Below, in pieces: positions 11,155-23,324 of a stretch of DNA of 64,000 nucleotides. The notes under the pieces were generated by a model, which was not told the DNA's origin, did no database searches, and was given only the letters and a program-made list of their open reading frames with translations. A program made the position numbers and the translations under genes. Within the stretch, counting starts at the first letter, position 1. Each line of letters opens with the position of its first letter. The stretch comes from Calonectria ilicicola (taxonomy: Eukaryota; Ascomycota; Sordariomycetes; Hypocreales; Nectriaceae), in the NCBI GenBank assembly GCA_020809705.1, contig CP085828.1, positions 6,200,001 to 6,264,000 of the forward strand, read 5' to 3'.

Positions 11155-13498
11155 TTACTCGGAAGCCTGCTTCTTCTTCTTACGCTTGGCTTTCTTCTTC
11201 TTCGGCTTAGGCTCGTCACCCGACGGCTCTGGGTCTCTTCCCATGGTTACGTCCGACAAGTCCGTTTCCTCCTTGCCCCCGCTCTCAGCGGATGCCACAA
11301 CGATGACTCCCTCTTTGTCCTCCTCCAGCCCAACCTCCTCTGTCTCCGCTTTAGGCTCCTCTTGCGGTTTGTTCAGCTCCTTAATGCACTTCTGGACGGC
11401 CTCCCGCAGAGCCGGCTGGTCCATGTCGCCACTGACGCACGACTTCTCCTGCAAACCCAGCTTGTGGTAGAGGAGCCAAGGCCTCTGTTCGACATCGCCC
11501 ACTTTTTTCCACTCAAGCCACCGTCCTGGTCTTACCTCAAGGCCCCATCCCATCCAGCGGTTGAAATCTCGGAGGCTTGGCTTGTCGGCGGGCGAGTGGA
11601 CAACCCGGTTCGGCCAGCGGCGGGTGACGGTGTTCTTGGCCTTGAAGGCAAGCCCACTAAAGCGCGCGTCCAAAATCCCGCCCCGAGACCCCTTGTTCTC
11701 ATTGAGGTCATTTAGGTAGTGCCAGGTGTTGAGAAAGCTGGTCGGTAATTAACAAGACAGCCGAGAGTACGGGTTAGAGATGAGTAGACTTACCGATCGG
11801 AAAACTTGTCCCAGTTCCGCCACATGATGAGCCCAAAATGGCGACGAGCTGCAGCTCGAGAGCCAGACACGTCAGTTTCACTAAGGGGTGGCGCGTACTC
11901 GTCCAGCAGTGTGCCAGCAGGCTTCCAAAGAAGTCTATCCTCCGCATCTAAGTCTTTCTTAACTGAGTCGATATTATGACACACGGTATCTCGGCTCAAG
12001 ATCAAAAGTGTTGCGTTGGGATTCTCATCCTCGTGACGGAGCAGGTTGGCCGACTCTACAAAAGTGAGAAGGGGGTACCAATCCCAGTTGTCCCCAGCCT
12101 GCAATTCGTTAGCCAACTACTTTCCAATATTAAATGACTTTGTTTTGTGTACTCACTTCGATGCGATCAAACTGTTTCTTGTTAAAGTGAAGGTGCTCGA
12201 GCAGTTTAGACGTGACACGGATCTCCATCTTAGGTTCTCTGAGGCGCTGCTGAAAGCTCACACACAAGTCTCGAACGTAGTAAAACATCTTGCCGTAAAC
12301 ATCGTTCTGAGCTGGACCACAAGGGTAGTCAAGAATGTCCATGGGCCATTCCATGAGGGGCTCCTGGGTGGCGCCGACAGGATAGGGTTCCTGGTCCGCA
12401 AAGAAAAGCCTGTGACATCTCAGCGTTGATCCAGTTATGGTGTTTGGCTTGTCGAACTTACGGGTTTAGCGTGTCAAAGTCCTCTCTTGGGTGGCCGTAA
12501 GGCAAAAGAATCCCGTCTGATCGCCAGCGTATCATCCCAGCGGCCCGCGAACTCGTCATGCGCTTGAGCAAATGGTGGAGGGGAGGCGCATGCTTCTTGC
12601 AGTCGATGCCCCTGAAGAAAGCAGCATCTGCGTGGGACCAAGTGCTAGGCCTGACAAATTTCATGACGTTCAACCACTGCGACCGGTTGATGCTGATGAC
12701 GACGGTGCATTTCTTGCGGGTCAAGGTGATTGGGAAGGAGTCGCCATCATCCATTCGCTTGTTGTCGTGCATATTTCTCATGTCATCCATGATGGTGTCC
12801 ATCAGCTGTCCTGCAACGTCTTCCATGTAATGGTACATGGCGTGGGGGATCTTGGCCGAGTACCAAAGGTGGACAACAGCCTCGGCGTTCACTATCGGAT
12901 CGTGTGTTGCATCCGTGAGAATGAGGAGAGTGATGACCAAACGAGCCAGGTGATGAGGAGACGTTTCATTGACCGTGGCATGGATCAGAGGCTTAGCAGT
13001 ATCGGGGATTCTTACGTACGTGTAGATGAGGTTGCGAAGGCTCGATTCTGCTGCTGTCAGTAACGCCAACGGAGTGGTGGCACCATTAGGGGGCGTACCT
13101 CCAAGGAAGAGGAGGTCAAGGGCCCCGTCAAACTCCTTGCCTTCGTTCTTCTCCAGGTTGAGCACGTCTACCGCGGCATACTTGGAGTAGTACCCCGGGT
13201 CCTTCCACTTGTCCTTCTTCACATCGCAAAGCTCGTCGGCATGTGTTCCGGCGACGCACTCGGGTTTGTGGGTTGGCCAGTGGCTCTTTCTGCACTCCTC
13301 GCTGCAATACTAGGAAGACTGTCAGCCAAAACAAATGATGCCCAACTCTAGACACTCTCCACCAAGGGCCATGGAGGCACAAACCGTCACGAGAAGACAC
13401 TTGGGACATGTCAGTTCGGGCTTCTGCGAGCAGTAGACGCCGTCGTGCCGGGCAAGGCATCGAGGCTCTGTGATGGTGATACCCTTCGGATGGGGCAT
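11155..13498 (-). CDS. MYND-type zinc finger protein, DUF4470-like
   Basis: Exons 13385-13498, 12462-13309, 12157-12409, 11794-12098 and 11155-11737. A 45-51 nt in-frame intron near 13054-13100 probably splits exon 2, giving about 684 residues. The N-terminus holds a MYND zinc finger with Cys14, Cys23, Cys31, Cys34, Cys40, Cys44, His52 and Cys56, including the typical YCSEECRKSHWPTHKPEC end. The next part (LFLGG...SLRNLIYTYV) resembles the DUF4470 region common in fungal MYND proteins. The C-terminus is acidic, then strongly basic (KPKKKKAKRKKKK), a likely nuclear signal. MYND fingers bind proline-rich partners; the cellular role is unknown. The start is the first ATG in frame with the finger. 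Confidence 0.85.
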
Positions 13499-13950
13499 TG
13501 CGCACTACTCCTCCATCGATATGTTGCAGGAGCAGAGTTTTCAGCGACGCTCTCTTCAGCCATGTCTCTGCGACTGGTGACGGCTGGCAAACTTGAGGGC
13601 TAGGCCAGAGGGGATGATGGGCTGCACGCTTCAGAGCACCTCAGCTGGGCGCGTCCAAAACCAGGGCTGCCACACGCAATCAACAGGTGGCTGATTCTGC
13701 TGTTTGCTCACTCCACTGCGGCTAGAGACAAACCCGAACCTATCGCATCACTGCATCGCCAAAGCAAGGCGGGCGTGGTTGTTTGACGCCTCTAAAGTCG
13801 GGTTTCAACATCTGCTTTGTCTTTGTCTTGCTCAACAGAGTCATGTGATGTCTTCAGCATGTAACAAGTCATGATGCTCTCGCGAACTCTAGGGTTGGTA
13901 ATTAAATAAAGGTTTTATTATTATTATTATTTGCAGGTCTACGGCTGCGT
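13499..13950. other. Intergenic region between MYND gene and FEX
   Basis: The MYND gene's promoter lies here, next to the 3' end of FEX; both genes are on the minus strand. A short ATT microsatellite (about 13915-13931) sits just after the FEX stop codon. No other gene is visible. Confidence 0.6.
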
Positions 13951-15249
13951 CTATGTTACACACAGCAGCCCGCTGAACCCGTCGCTCCATCGGAGCCCGC
14001 CCATGACAGCAATCATCAGCGCCAGCGCCACCACGACGCTGGCCAGGCCGTAAATCCATGCACTGCGACGTCGCAAACTGCTCAGTTCGGAAACCCACGT
14101 CGAAATAGTTGTCAAACATCCGCAGAATCCATCTTCCACTCCCTGCAGCACCTGGCACCCCACCACACCCCCTATCGGTACATGGGCAATGTCCCATGCC
14201 ATGCCCAGAACCACCGTACCCAGGATATTAGCAGCAAACGTTCCAAGAGGGAAAGTAGCGACGCGGCCATTCAGATACGTTGAGAGGTAGAAACGGACCA
14301 AACAACCGAGAGGCGCAAACACAAGCGAAAAGGTGGCCTGGCCACGCCACTTGTCATGAGGCGGGAAAATGCACATGAAAACAGCACCAAGCCAGCAGCC
14401 CCAGCCAAGGATTACAGCGAGAGGGTCCAGGACCTTGCGCCCGAACCTGAACGGCACAGATGGCGTTACGCGTTCCAGCGCAATCGCCAGTTGTGCTCCG
14501 AAAAACAGGCCGGAGAGTGACAAACACACGGTCGTAATCAGCACTGCCAGCATACCCAGAAACGAGTAACCTCCATTGCGACTAACGGGCGAGGTTGGGT
14601 ATCCAGGGACGGGCATCTCGTTTGACAGGGCCAAAAACACATCCTTGATGAATCCGGAGAATGTAGTAAAGCTACCACAGAAACCTGTCGCCAGTCCAAT
14701 ATACATGGGGATCGTCTTCTTCGTAGCCAGATGTGCCTTCTTAGCAGCTGACAGGTCTACAGAAGGGAGGCTCGACTCAGACCCGCCCTCCTCGTCGCGG
14801 GCCTTTTGTTTGGAGCGCTCAATCGCCTGGTCGTAGACGGGTGTGCCCCATTCGTAACGGAACAGCCTGCGGTCCTCGATGAGGAATCCCATGATGACGC
14901 TACCCGTAAAGTTGGACCACAGTGTGTTGAAGATGACGGGCGTGCCCGGGTAGCGGGTCAATGCCGTCAGACCCAGGCGGGCGAGGGTGCCCATGATGGC
15001 AAAGAAGACGAGGTACGAGTGCGTGTACACCTCCGTCGCAAGTCTCGACACCTTGACCACCTCCGTCGTTTGCTTCTCGGCCGGATCCTGTCTCCCAATA
15101 TCGCCTCCTGTGGCCGGCTGCAGCACAGGCTCGCCATTTGTCGCTGGCTCGTCGATCGGCGGGATGGCAGAAACCTCATTGAGCTCTCGGTACGATTCGG
15201 GCGCATCGTAAACGCCTGATTGGCGTCGCGGCCCCGTTTCCGCGTCCAT
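13951..15249 (-). CDS. FEX1: Fluoride exporter, fused double CrcB/Fluc domain
   Basis: Single-exon gene of 432 residues. Eukaryotic FEX proteins are two CrcB/Fluc fluoride-channel domains fused in one chain, and both halves are visible. Half one carries the pore Asn in NTLWSNFTGSVIMGF (108-122) and GFCGSFTTFSGF (189-200). Half two has GTFAANILGTVVLG (336-349) and GFCGCLTTISTW (374-385). About nine membrane segments are apparent after an 80-residue hydrophilic N-terminus. The protein sits in the plasma membrane and lets toxic fluoride leave the cell. Between the halves is a hydrophilic loop rich in Lys, Arg, Glu and Ser (140-178). The start ATG begins MDAETG; no upstream in-frame ATG was preferred. 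Confidence 0.93.
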   Translation of the reverse strand: MDAETGPRRQSGVYDAPESYRELNEVSAIPPIDEPATNGEPVLQPATGGDIGRQDPAEKQTTEVVKVSRLATEVYTHSYLVFFAIMGTLARLGLTALTRYPGTPVIFNTLWSNFTGSVIMGFLIEDRRLFRYEWGTPVYDQAIERSKQKARDEEGGSESSLPSVDLSAAKKAHLATKKTIPMYIGLATGFCGSFTTFSGFIKDVFLALSNEMPVPGYPTSPVSRNGGYSFLGMLAVLITTVCLSLSGLFFGAQLAIALERVTPSVPFRFGRKVLDPLAVILGWGCWLGAVFMCIFPPHDKWRGQATFSLVFAPLGCLVRFYLSTYLNGRVATFPLGTFAANILGTVVLGMAWDIAHVPIGGVVGCQVLQGVEDGFCGCLTTISTWVSELSSLRRRSAWIYGLASVVVALALMIAVMGGLRWSDGFSGLLCVT

Positions 15250-16512
15250 TGCAGTCTCGTTCGGAAAAAACGGATTTATGGTACCGTTGCGATCGGATGT
15301 GGTTTACGGTTCGTTTTTGGTCGTGCTTTCAGTCGCAAGTGCTTCTGGTCGACAGGTCGCTATCGCAAGTATGGTGTGCGTCCACGCGCCGTAATAGTGA
15401 CGAATTCATGTTCAGGAGTCAAAAAGACAATGTGAAATGAGCAGAGTCGATTTTTTCCTCGTTGGATCAATTTGCGTACCCAGCACAGTGGGTTGATGGG
15501 CCGTTAAGCTCAAAAGTCGGCTATGACGGCATGGTCGAGGGAGGAAAACACCCGAAGTTCTGCCGCCGCGACCACCGGCTAGCTCCGTGGGAGCTTCTGC
15601 GATGTCCGCTGCGGAGTGCAGGGATCTAGGAGCTTTTCGGGCATGGCCACGGATTGTGATAACGACAGCCAGGGGGATCTGGTCAGAGTGCAGCTTGGAG
15701 TGGGTCATGAGCCCCAGGATTTGGGAACTGATACGGGGGCGCAGGCGGGAGAGGGGGAGAGTGGGAGAGGTTCAGGTGAAGTCAATGTTGACTACGAGAC
15801 AAGAGCGTGGCTGGCGGAGGCTGGATAACTTCAAATACCGCCAATTCCCGGCTCATTAGCGAGTGTGTAGCGGCAGTTATTCTGCAACGAGTCCACCTGC
15901 ATCATACCTCCCACGAGAAAACAGCAAAAGTACCCAATACCTGGCCCTCGTCCTCAACAAAGTCGGCCTCCCAAACCAACGGTGAGCTCCGAAGCTCTTA
16001 TCTTATCGGAGACAGCCCCTCTCCGAGCCGTCTGCCCCACCCGGCCTTGTGATCCTCTCTCGGTGCTTTAGACCTTGGAGGCTGTAAGCCATGTGCCTGG
16101 CTGGCCCTGTTTGGCCCTGGCTGGCGGCTTTGGATTGGCTTTTGTGGCCTGTATTGGCTTGACCGGCCTTCGCTGGCCTTTGCTGGCCTTGACTTGACCT
16201 GGCTTGGCTGGCATGGAGAAGCCATGCAGTGCAGGAACAGCACCAATACCCTGCTGTCTTGTGCTGCGTTGTGCCAATGCAGGTTCCTTACTTGTGTAAA
16301 GGTACCCAATACAAAAGCCTTCTCCCACCGACTCTCTCTCTCCCTTCGATTCCTTCTCCTTCTCCTCTCTCTCTCTCCTCGGCCCTGTCCCAGCATCCCT
16401 TCTGTGATGCTTCACTGTGTCTAATTAATTTTTACTCTAAACTCCATCGCAATCTTCCACGTCGCTCAGCAGCACCCGTGTTCCAGTCCAGCATCTCAAC
16501 TCAACTGTCAAA
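15250..16512. promoter_or_regulatory. Divergent promoter region of FEX and FUR1
   Basis: The 1.26 kb between two divergent housekeeping genes holds no convincing gene. Two compositional blocks stand out: an irregular array of TGGC/TTGGCC/TGGCT words (about 16098-16215) and a long pyrimidine tract of CTCTCTCTC and CCTTCTCCTTCTC (about 16318-16385) ending some 125 bp before the FUR1 ATG. Pyrimidine tracts of this kind are usual just upstream of transcription starts in strongly expressed fungal genes. Confidence 0.6.
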
Positions 16513-17323
16513 ATGGCTTCGCTTCCCGCCAACGTCCACGTTTCCAACCACCCTTGCCTCCGGGCCAAGCTCAGCCAGCTGCGCTCCAAGTCGGTGAGCC
16601 CTCGCGATGTCAAGTCGTTGATCCACGAGATCTCCGTCCTTGTTTCGTGCGAGGCTCTGGCCACTGCCATTACTGCCGTCGATGGCCCCAAGGTACGATG
16701 ATGTCACCCACCCGCCCCAGCACAATCATGGCACTGACCTGGCCGCAACACAGGATGAGACTCCCCTCGGCTACCAATTCACCACCACCACAGTCGAGCC
16801 CAGCACCATGTGCATAGTCCCCATTCTGCGATCCGGTCTGGGAATGGTTGAAGGTGAACAATCCCGGAAGCTCCCGTCATCGTTTTGATCTGTCAAGCTT
16901 GCTTACACGGCTCCCACAGGTGTGCAATCCGTCCTCCCTACTCCCGTTCCTGTCCACCACCTGGGCATGTACCGCGAGCCCTCGACCCTCTCTCCCGTCG
17001 AATACTACAACAACCTGCCCCACCATATCCCCGATGCCACCGGCTCCAACGCCAGCAGCTTGGCCATCATTGTCGACCCCGTCATCGCTACCGGTGGTAC
17101 CTGCGTAGCTGCTATCCAGACCCTTCGCGAGTGGGGTGCAAAGAAGGTCATTGTCCTGAGCGTCATTGCCGCCGAAGCTGGTCTCAACAACGTTGCCAAG
17201 GAGTGGCCCGAGGGCACCGAGATTTGGGTCGCTGGAGCGGACAAGGAGCTCACCAACACTGGCATGATCAAGCCCGGTGTCGGCGACATCGGCGACAGAC
17301 TGTTCCTCACCATTGGCAAGTAG
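16513..17323 (+). CDS. FUR1: Uracil phosphoribosyltransferase
   Basis: Exons 16513-16692, 16754-16853 and 16920-17323 encode 227 residues, a normal length for fungal UPRT. The enzyme joins uracil and PRPP to give UMP in pyrimidine salvage, in the cytosol. Visible hallmarks are MCIVPILRSGLGMVEG (the conserved flexible region), the PRPP-binding loop AIIVDPVIATGGTC, and the uracil-binding C-terminal GDIGDRLFLTIGK. Both introns obey GT-AG and keep phase. The same enzyme converts 5-fluorouracil to its toxic nucleotide, so loss of this gene normally gives 5-FU resistance (known from the family). It converges on LIG4 with 139 bp between stop codons. Confidence 0.95.
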
Positions 17324-17462
17324 AGTCACACTGTCCAAAATTAGACCTAGAGCGCGCCGGATACTAGATAATTGTCATCGCCTACAGGCCAGGCATCAAT
17401 TCATGATTACACGACTTCAAGTAGTAATACAAATAACATGATAATGCTAAATACACTGTCCA

Positions 17463-20400
17463 CTAAGGAACCACAAACTGCTCTTCGTCAAGTAGCGTAC
17501 CCTCATTCCAGCACTCGTCAATCCACTTGCCCAGCACTAAGCGTGGCTGTGTGCTTCTCGAGCTCAACTCCAATCGCACCCTGTCTCCGGTCTCGCACAT
17601 CTGCATAGGGTCCTCACCCTCAATAACGATGTGTGTCACCCTTGGGTCCTCTGAATCCTCTGTAATTAAACCGCCGCCGTACCGAATGTAGTGCTTAAGC
17701 TTAGACATCCTATGGTCATTTGCATCAACCTGGTGCAACAACACCACGCATCGCCGAAAGATGAAGTTTCGCAGGTTGTCCAAATCTTTTCCATGCTGCT
17801 CCAGCTGTTCCAAAAACTGCTTCTTGTCAAACGGTTCGCCGTCCTCGATTTTGGGCATTCCAAGCATTATTTCACGAAGCTCCTCAACTGACACATCTCG
17901 CGCGTAGCTGTCGCCAAACTGATCCACATTCTGCTCTGCGGCATGCTTTAATGCGTCAGTAGTGTGGAAGAGATGGGACGACTCGTATGGTAGCAGGAAG
18001 TTGCCTGACTCCTGCTCGACGCAATCCTTGATCCACTTTGGACGAATAATATTGACATCTCCAGACTTGATTAGGCTTGCAACCTTGATTACTTTTTTGT
18101 CGGCAATAAGCACCATGTTTGTGTCCGGTGCTGCTCTCTGAGAAATGTTGCCCCCGTTCTCTTTAATAATAGCCTCCAGCTGACCTTTGGTCTTCTTGTA
18201 TGGCTTTAGCGACTCAGAGAGGACGCAAAACTCCAGTCCTTCAAATATCGAGGTCTTTTCTCCTTCAAACTCAACAGGTGCTGAATCTTCGCCTGCAATG
18301 ACGATTTCTCTCTTTATTCGTTTCGGGTTGCGTCGCTTCCGGTCCTCAACCGTCATGGCCTTTTCCTTGGACTCTTCATCCACTTTTTGTTTGAGAGCTT
18401 CAAACTCTTCAATCGATAGGCCACTGTTCCAAGCCCTGTCTAGACGAAGGCGTCGGAACCGTGGAAATCGGAGAGTGAAGCCGCGGGCAAACTGATCAGA
18501 TGGACCCACGCTGGCTGCCTTGACCGAGACAACAATAGAGTCCTTTGGTCGGATCCAAACATCTGGTCGCTCGTATTGGCGAGCCTCCCCTCCGCCAAGT
18601 TCAATATACTCCGATGGTGGGTTCTTCTGGTCCCAATCTATCCACTTTCCCTCAGTGCGGTGTCGAATCTCTGCATAGTCCTCAGCGCGGAATCCACCGC
18701 CCACCTTGAAGAAACTATAGCATTTTTCGGGGTTGGCACCAGATCGAATATTATTCTCTGATGCTCTCAAACCACATAAATAGCTAGAGAGAATTCCGCC
18801 GCGCTTTCCCGAACCGTAGTAGCCGCCAATGACGACACAGTCGAGCGATTCACCAAACTCGGACATGTACTCGGGCTTGACTTTGAGCCAGTCATCATTT
18901 CGACTGCTGAGACGGTACATGGAACGGGGGTTCTTCAGTACAAGACCTTCCGATGCAGTGGCAACCACTTCTCGCAAGAGAGGCTCAATCGCATCGGCAG
19001 AATTGGCGCTCGTGTAATTGTGGATCTCCAGTCGTCGGTGGACTGGCTTGACGGCCTTTTCAAGGGCATGATGTCGATCGCGAAGCGTATACTGAGTCAA
19101 TGGCTTGTTGTTGAGATAAAGAATGTCGAAAACGCGAAATAATGGGCGGTGGCCAGCAGAATCGGATCCGGACTTGTTCTGTTGCTCTGAGATAGCAGCC
19201 GTCTTGAGCGTGCCAAATGGGACGATCCTGTCAACACCCATATCCCAGGTAATCATCTCGCCGTCTAGAATCAGGTTCTTTACACCTGACGTGAAAGCGT
19301 TCCGCAGGTGTCGAGTCAAACTCGAGTTTTCGTCCTGCAATCCATCACCGTACAGATAGGTGTAGTCCTTGGCCTTTCTCGACCAAAAGCAAAACTTGCG
19401 TCCACCAGGGTGCGACTTGTCTTCCATCATGTGCATCTGCATACGCTCTCCGTCCAACTTCTCCTCGATCCAAAACTCTGGGTCTTCTTCGGTGGGGTGA
19501 AGAAGCTGGATCATTTTGTCGAATGACGAGGGCATCTGAAACTGGGCGAGTTGAGGTTGAAAGCATTGGAACAAGGCAACACCTGCCTCGTCTTGCTCTA
19601 GTCGAACATCACGGTCATACAGCTCCCAACACACACGTCGAAGACTCGATGAGACGCTAAATAGAGCATCGCCATCTGGATGCCACAAGTCCAGCAACGT
19701 CTTTTCTGTTGCGCCCACCTTCATTTGCCTCAGGATGATTCGGATCAGCCACAGCATTTCTTCGGGGTTCATACGGTGATAAAACTTCTCAAAAACTCTA
19801 AGGTTTTCGGATTCGCCCGTCGAGGCAGCGAGCTTGTCCAGCTCATAGTTGACTTCGGCGATGGTCATGTCGCCGACAGTGGTACGCATGGGGCGCTTCG
19901 AGATGACCTCAAAACAGCGCCCAGCAAAATCACCAGCCGATCGAGCGGCAAAGGTCTGGCTGGGGAGCTTCCAATGAATGAGGTTGTAGCCATCTTCGGA
20001 ATTCTTGTCAATCTTCATAAGCTTGACTAGGAGTTTGCCAATAGCGCTCTCCTTCAGGCCGTAGACGCCGCGATCGCGATCCTTGTCGGGCAGGATGAGG
20101 CGTAATGCCGGATAGAAGTCATTGCCGACTTCTTTGCGCCACCGGGTGATGAACCGGTCAATAATGTGCCGCCGCTGTTCATGGGGCGAGGGCTTGTTGG
20201 CGCCGCGGAACGCCTTCTTAGGGCCTCCCCCTGCAGCATTTTGCTTTTTATTCTCATTGAGAGGGTTAAACAGTTGCCGAAACAGGTCAGAGAAGAGCAA
20301 CGTCTTGGAATGGTTCCTTGGGCGATTGGGATACCTGTACTGAGTTAGCTAAGGTTCAAGCTAGAGCAATAGATGGGCCATCAGACTTCTCGTCCAGTTC

Positions 20401-20472
20401 TTCCGGCGTCATCCCATCGATGCTGTACTGCATCTCATCTTCACGCCTTGCCTCGCCGCTGGGTGAGCTCAT
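17463..20472 (-). CDS. LIG4: DNA ligase IV
   Basis: Exons 20387-20472 and 17463-20334 give 985 residues, typical for fungal Lig4. This ATP-dependent ligase seals double-strand breaks in non-homologous end joining, partnered by the Xrcc4/Lif1 and XLF proteins, in the nucleus. The catalytic core includes the nucleotidyl-lysine motif EEKLDGERM (Lys about 321), LDGEMI, SEGLVLKNP and WLKVKPEY. Two BRCT domains follow: one ends in WIKDCVEQ, the other in WIDECW near the C-terminus, and the linker between them should bind the Xrcc4-like partner. The first exon is short (28 codons) and is supported by phase: AA|GTCTGA joins ACAG|GTATCC to restore EKYPNRPRNHSKT. Confidence 0.95.
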
Positions 20473-21587
20473 GATGTCACATGCACATCAGCACACCGGG
20501 TTGCGCGTAGGGGTCGCGATGGTGCAATGGTGCAATGGGCTCAAAAACAATGAACCACGGACGCAACGGAACGAGATCTCGGGCTGGACGTGATTCAAGA
20601 ACCTGTGCGACTCTGCTTACGACAACAACATGATGAAATGTCCAACAACGGGTCGAGCTTTCACTAAATAAATATGTTCAATGCACAACAACAGGCCGTC
20701 CAGTAAGCTGTAGTGGGCCTGCTGCCTGCAGCACCGACCGGCTATAATTAACCCATAATTAGCCCATCCCCCAGCCAATGCGCGCCCTGTTTTCCCTTAC
20801 GTAATCTCCCTGAACCAACATCTTCACCCAAGGCAACAAGCCTTCACGAGAACCAACACAAGCGGTCACCAACCGCCTTTCCCTATTCTGGTTAAATAAT
20901 TCTTGGCTCAATCAGCCTCATTTCACTTTAATTCAATGGTAGCTTATCCAAAATTATCCAAGGCTCAACGTTTCACCAGCCACATTTTTGACTCCTTCTC
21001 ACCCTATAGCCCTTGAATTAAACTAGATCGCAAATCCTATGCCCCAATTTGTCGTAATAATTCGAAAATCGCATATATTCTTAAGGGTCTGCAAGAAGAG
21101 AATTGTCATAATTGTTTTATTCTTCGAAACTGGTAGCATAATAGGGTTCCTTTATTTAGATTAAACAGGTACTTGATCAATTTCTTTACCAGAGCTGTGC
21201 TTTCATTCCAACAATAACGTGCAATTTTATCCTCCGCCAAATTACCCATCTAGGCCCTCATTAAAAGGATTGCCAGCCAAAATGTACCTACCTGATACTG
21301 TATTTAGCTTCTTATCAGCGTTGCGCCAACACCATGTTGGCAATAGACACAAATGGCTTTTGAATGGAGGCTCGGCGATGCGCGACTGGGTAGAGCGGGG
21401 GGACGCTAAAATCCGAATCAATGGATCTTATCCTGTGAGAGGTTCAAGCAGACAAGAAGTTCCAAGCATGGAATAAGTGAATTTATCTAGCAGAGATTTA
21501 GTACTGAGAAAAAATATTGATAATTTTTTGATCCTTCTCCAAAATACTCCCTATCCACGACAGTGCATACCGTGCGCGTGGTTGACA
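20473..21587. promoter_or_regulatory. Divergent intergenic region, AT-rich right half
   Basis: This separates LIG4 (leftward) from the amidohydrolase (rightward). The first half carries the LIG4 promoter. From about 20880 the sequence turns distinctly AT-rich and contains no supported coding frame. This composition step coincides with the change from housekeeping genes to the accessory metabolic group. Confidence 0.5.
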
Positions 21588-22993
21588 ATGCCTCAGTTCA
21601 ACGTACACACGTCGTGGCTTTTCGATCCGAAACTGAAGAAGGTTCGCCAAAATGTGTCAATTACTGTTGATTCAAAAACCGGCCTCATAGTTCGTGTATT
21701 TGAGCGCGATGATGACCAGCAGTCATTCTCAGACGCGTTCAGAGATGGCGATATTGACCTGCGCGGAAAATACGTGATGCCTGGGTTGGTGGATGCGCAT
21801 ACTCATGTGTTTTTACATTCATACGAGTGAGATTTTTTAACTACCCGATAATAATTTTGCTTACGTCTCTAACTTAAAAAGTGAGGCTGGTGCCCTCGTC
21901 CAGAAGAGGGACGAAAGCATCCCCGAACGCATCGTTCGCGGGGTCAACCATTGTCGCATAGCTCTCCTTGCAGGCTATACAACCTATAGGTAACCGTTCC
22001 CAACATGTAATGATGCTTGGAAAAATTAAATAACTAAAAATTTCTAGGGATCTCGGATCGGAAGGAATGCAGGAATTTGATGCCAACCTCCGAGATGCTA
22101 TTGCGCGTGGGTTGACACCTGGTCCGCGATTATTTGTCGCCACCAAGGTCCTTGCTAGCACCGGGTCTTTTGAGCCTCGAACGGAGAATTGCGCGGGCGG
22201 ACACTGTCTCCCGGCGGGCGCAGATGCCGTTGATGGCGTAGAGCAGTGCCGGCAGGCTGTCCGACGCAGAATCGCAGCAGGAGCAGACATCATCAAGTTC
22301 TTCGCGGACTACAGGCGACGCATAATGCGCTCACCCCCGGCACAGCAGCATCCTTATATCCCCAGTGTGCTGCATCCGCCAAGAGAGCCGAACCCCGATT
22401 ACATGGTATTTTCGCAAGAGGAAATGGACATGATTGTGAAAGAGGCCGCGTTGGCTGGCGCCCCGGTCTCTGCACATTGTTGTACCCTCCAAGGCGCATT
22501 GGCAGCCATTGAAGCTGGCGCAAACACGCTTGAGCATGCGTACTTTGCCACAGATGAAATGTTTGAGAAAATGGTGGCCAAAAACGTGATATTTGTACCA
22601 ACCCTTGCAATTGCTGAGAAGCTTCATGCGCATCGATTTGACCAAATCCTACGCCAAGTCAAGAGAGCACATGAGCTGGGAGTTCGCCTTGCATGTGGTG
22701 GCGACACCGGAACATTTCCTCACGGAGACAATGTCAGAGAGCTCGAATTGATGATTGAGGCAGGGATACCTGTATTAGACGTACTGGAATCATGCACTGT
22801 AGGTGGATGGCAGGCATGTGGAGGCGATTTGTGTGGACGACGATTTGGATGGTTTGAAGAAGGATTGCAAGCGGATATTGTCGCGTTTGATGAGGATCCC
22901 GAGAAAAACCACAAGGCACTCAGAGCGGTAAACTTTGTGATGAAGGACGCAACTATTTGGAAGATGGATGGAGTACCTCATAAAATGTTGTAG
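21588..22993 (+). CDS. Amidohydrolase, imidazolonepropionase/prolidase-like
   Basis: Exons 21588-21826, 21882-21989 and 22048-22993 give 430 residues. It belongs to the metal-dependent amidohydrolase superfamily. Metal-ligand motifs are in order: DAHTH (HxH of strand 1), AHCCT and LEHAYF (the later His residues), and GGDTGTF (the catalytic Asp). MPGLVDAHTH and GYTTYRDLG are the family's signature strands, and the C-terminal LQADIVAFDEDP returns to the small beta domain. Such enzymes hydrolyse cyclic amides, peptides, carbamates or lactones; the substrate cannot be told. No signal peptide is seen, so it is likely cytosolic. Its 3' end faces the P450 gene. Confidence 0.88.
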
Positions 22994-23324
22994 CAATAAG
23001 GTGTTTTCCCCTTTGCCCATTAAGCCATACCCTTTAGTTTACACAAATCTCTCCATTTGTAACATGAGTTGTAATGCCACTTGTATGCATACTCACGTTG
23101 GTGTCTGAGCGTTATTATTTGCACCTCATCATTTATCACAGAGCTGACAGTAAATAAATAAATTTGAAGCTAAACATTGTGATGCTAATTTAGGTTCACA
23201 TCTTATTTTCTCACAAATCTCTTCTGGCCGTATTGATCTATGTCAACAGTGTGCCGAGAATACCGCCACTTGGAAGACTTCCTTTTGCCAAACTTTCTGC
23301 ATTTTGTTTGGGTAAAGATCTAGG
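22994..23324. other. Convergent intergenic region
   Basis: This AT-rich spacer holds the 3' ends of the amidohydrolase and the P450. No gene or clear terminator hairpin is visible. Confidence 0.5.
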
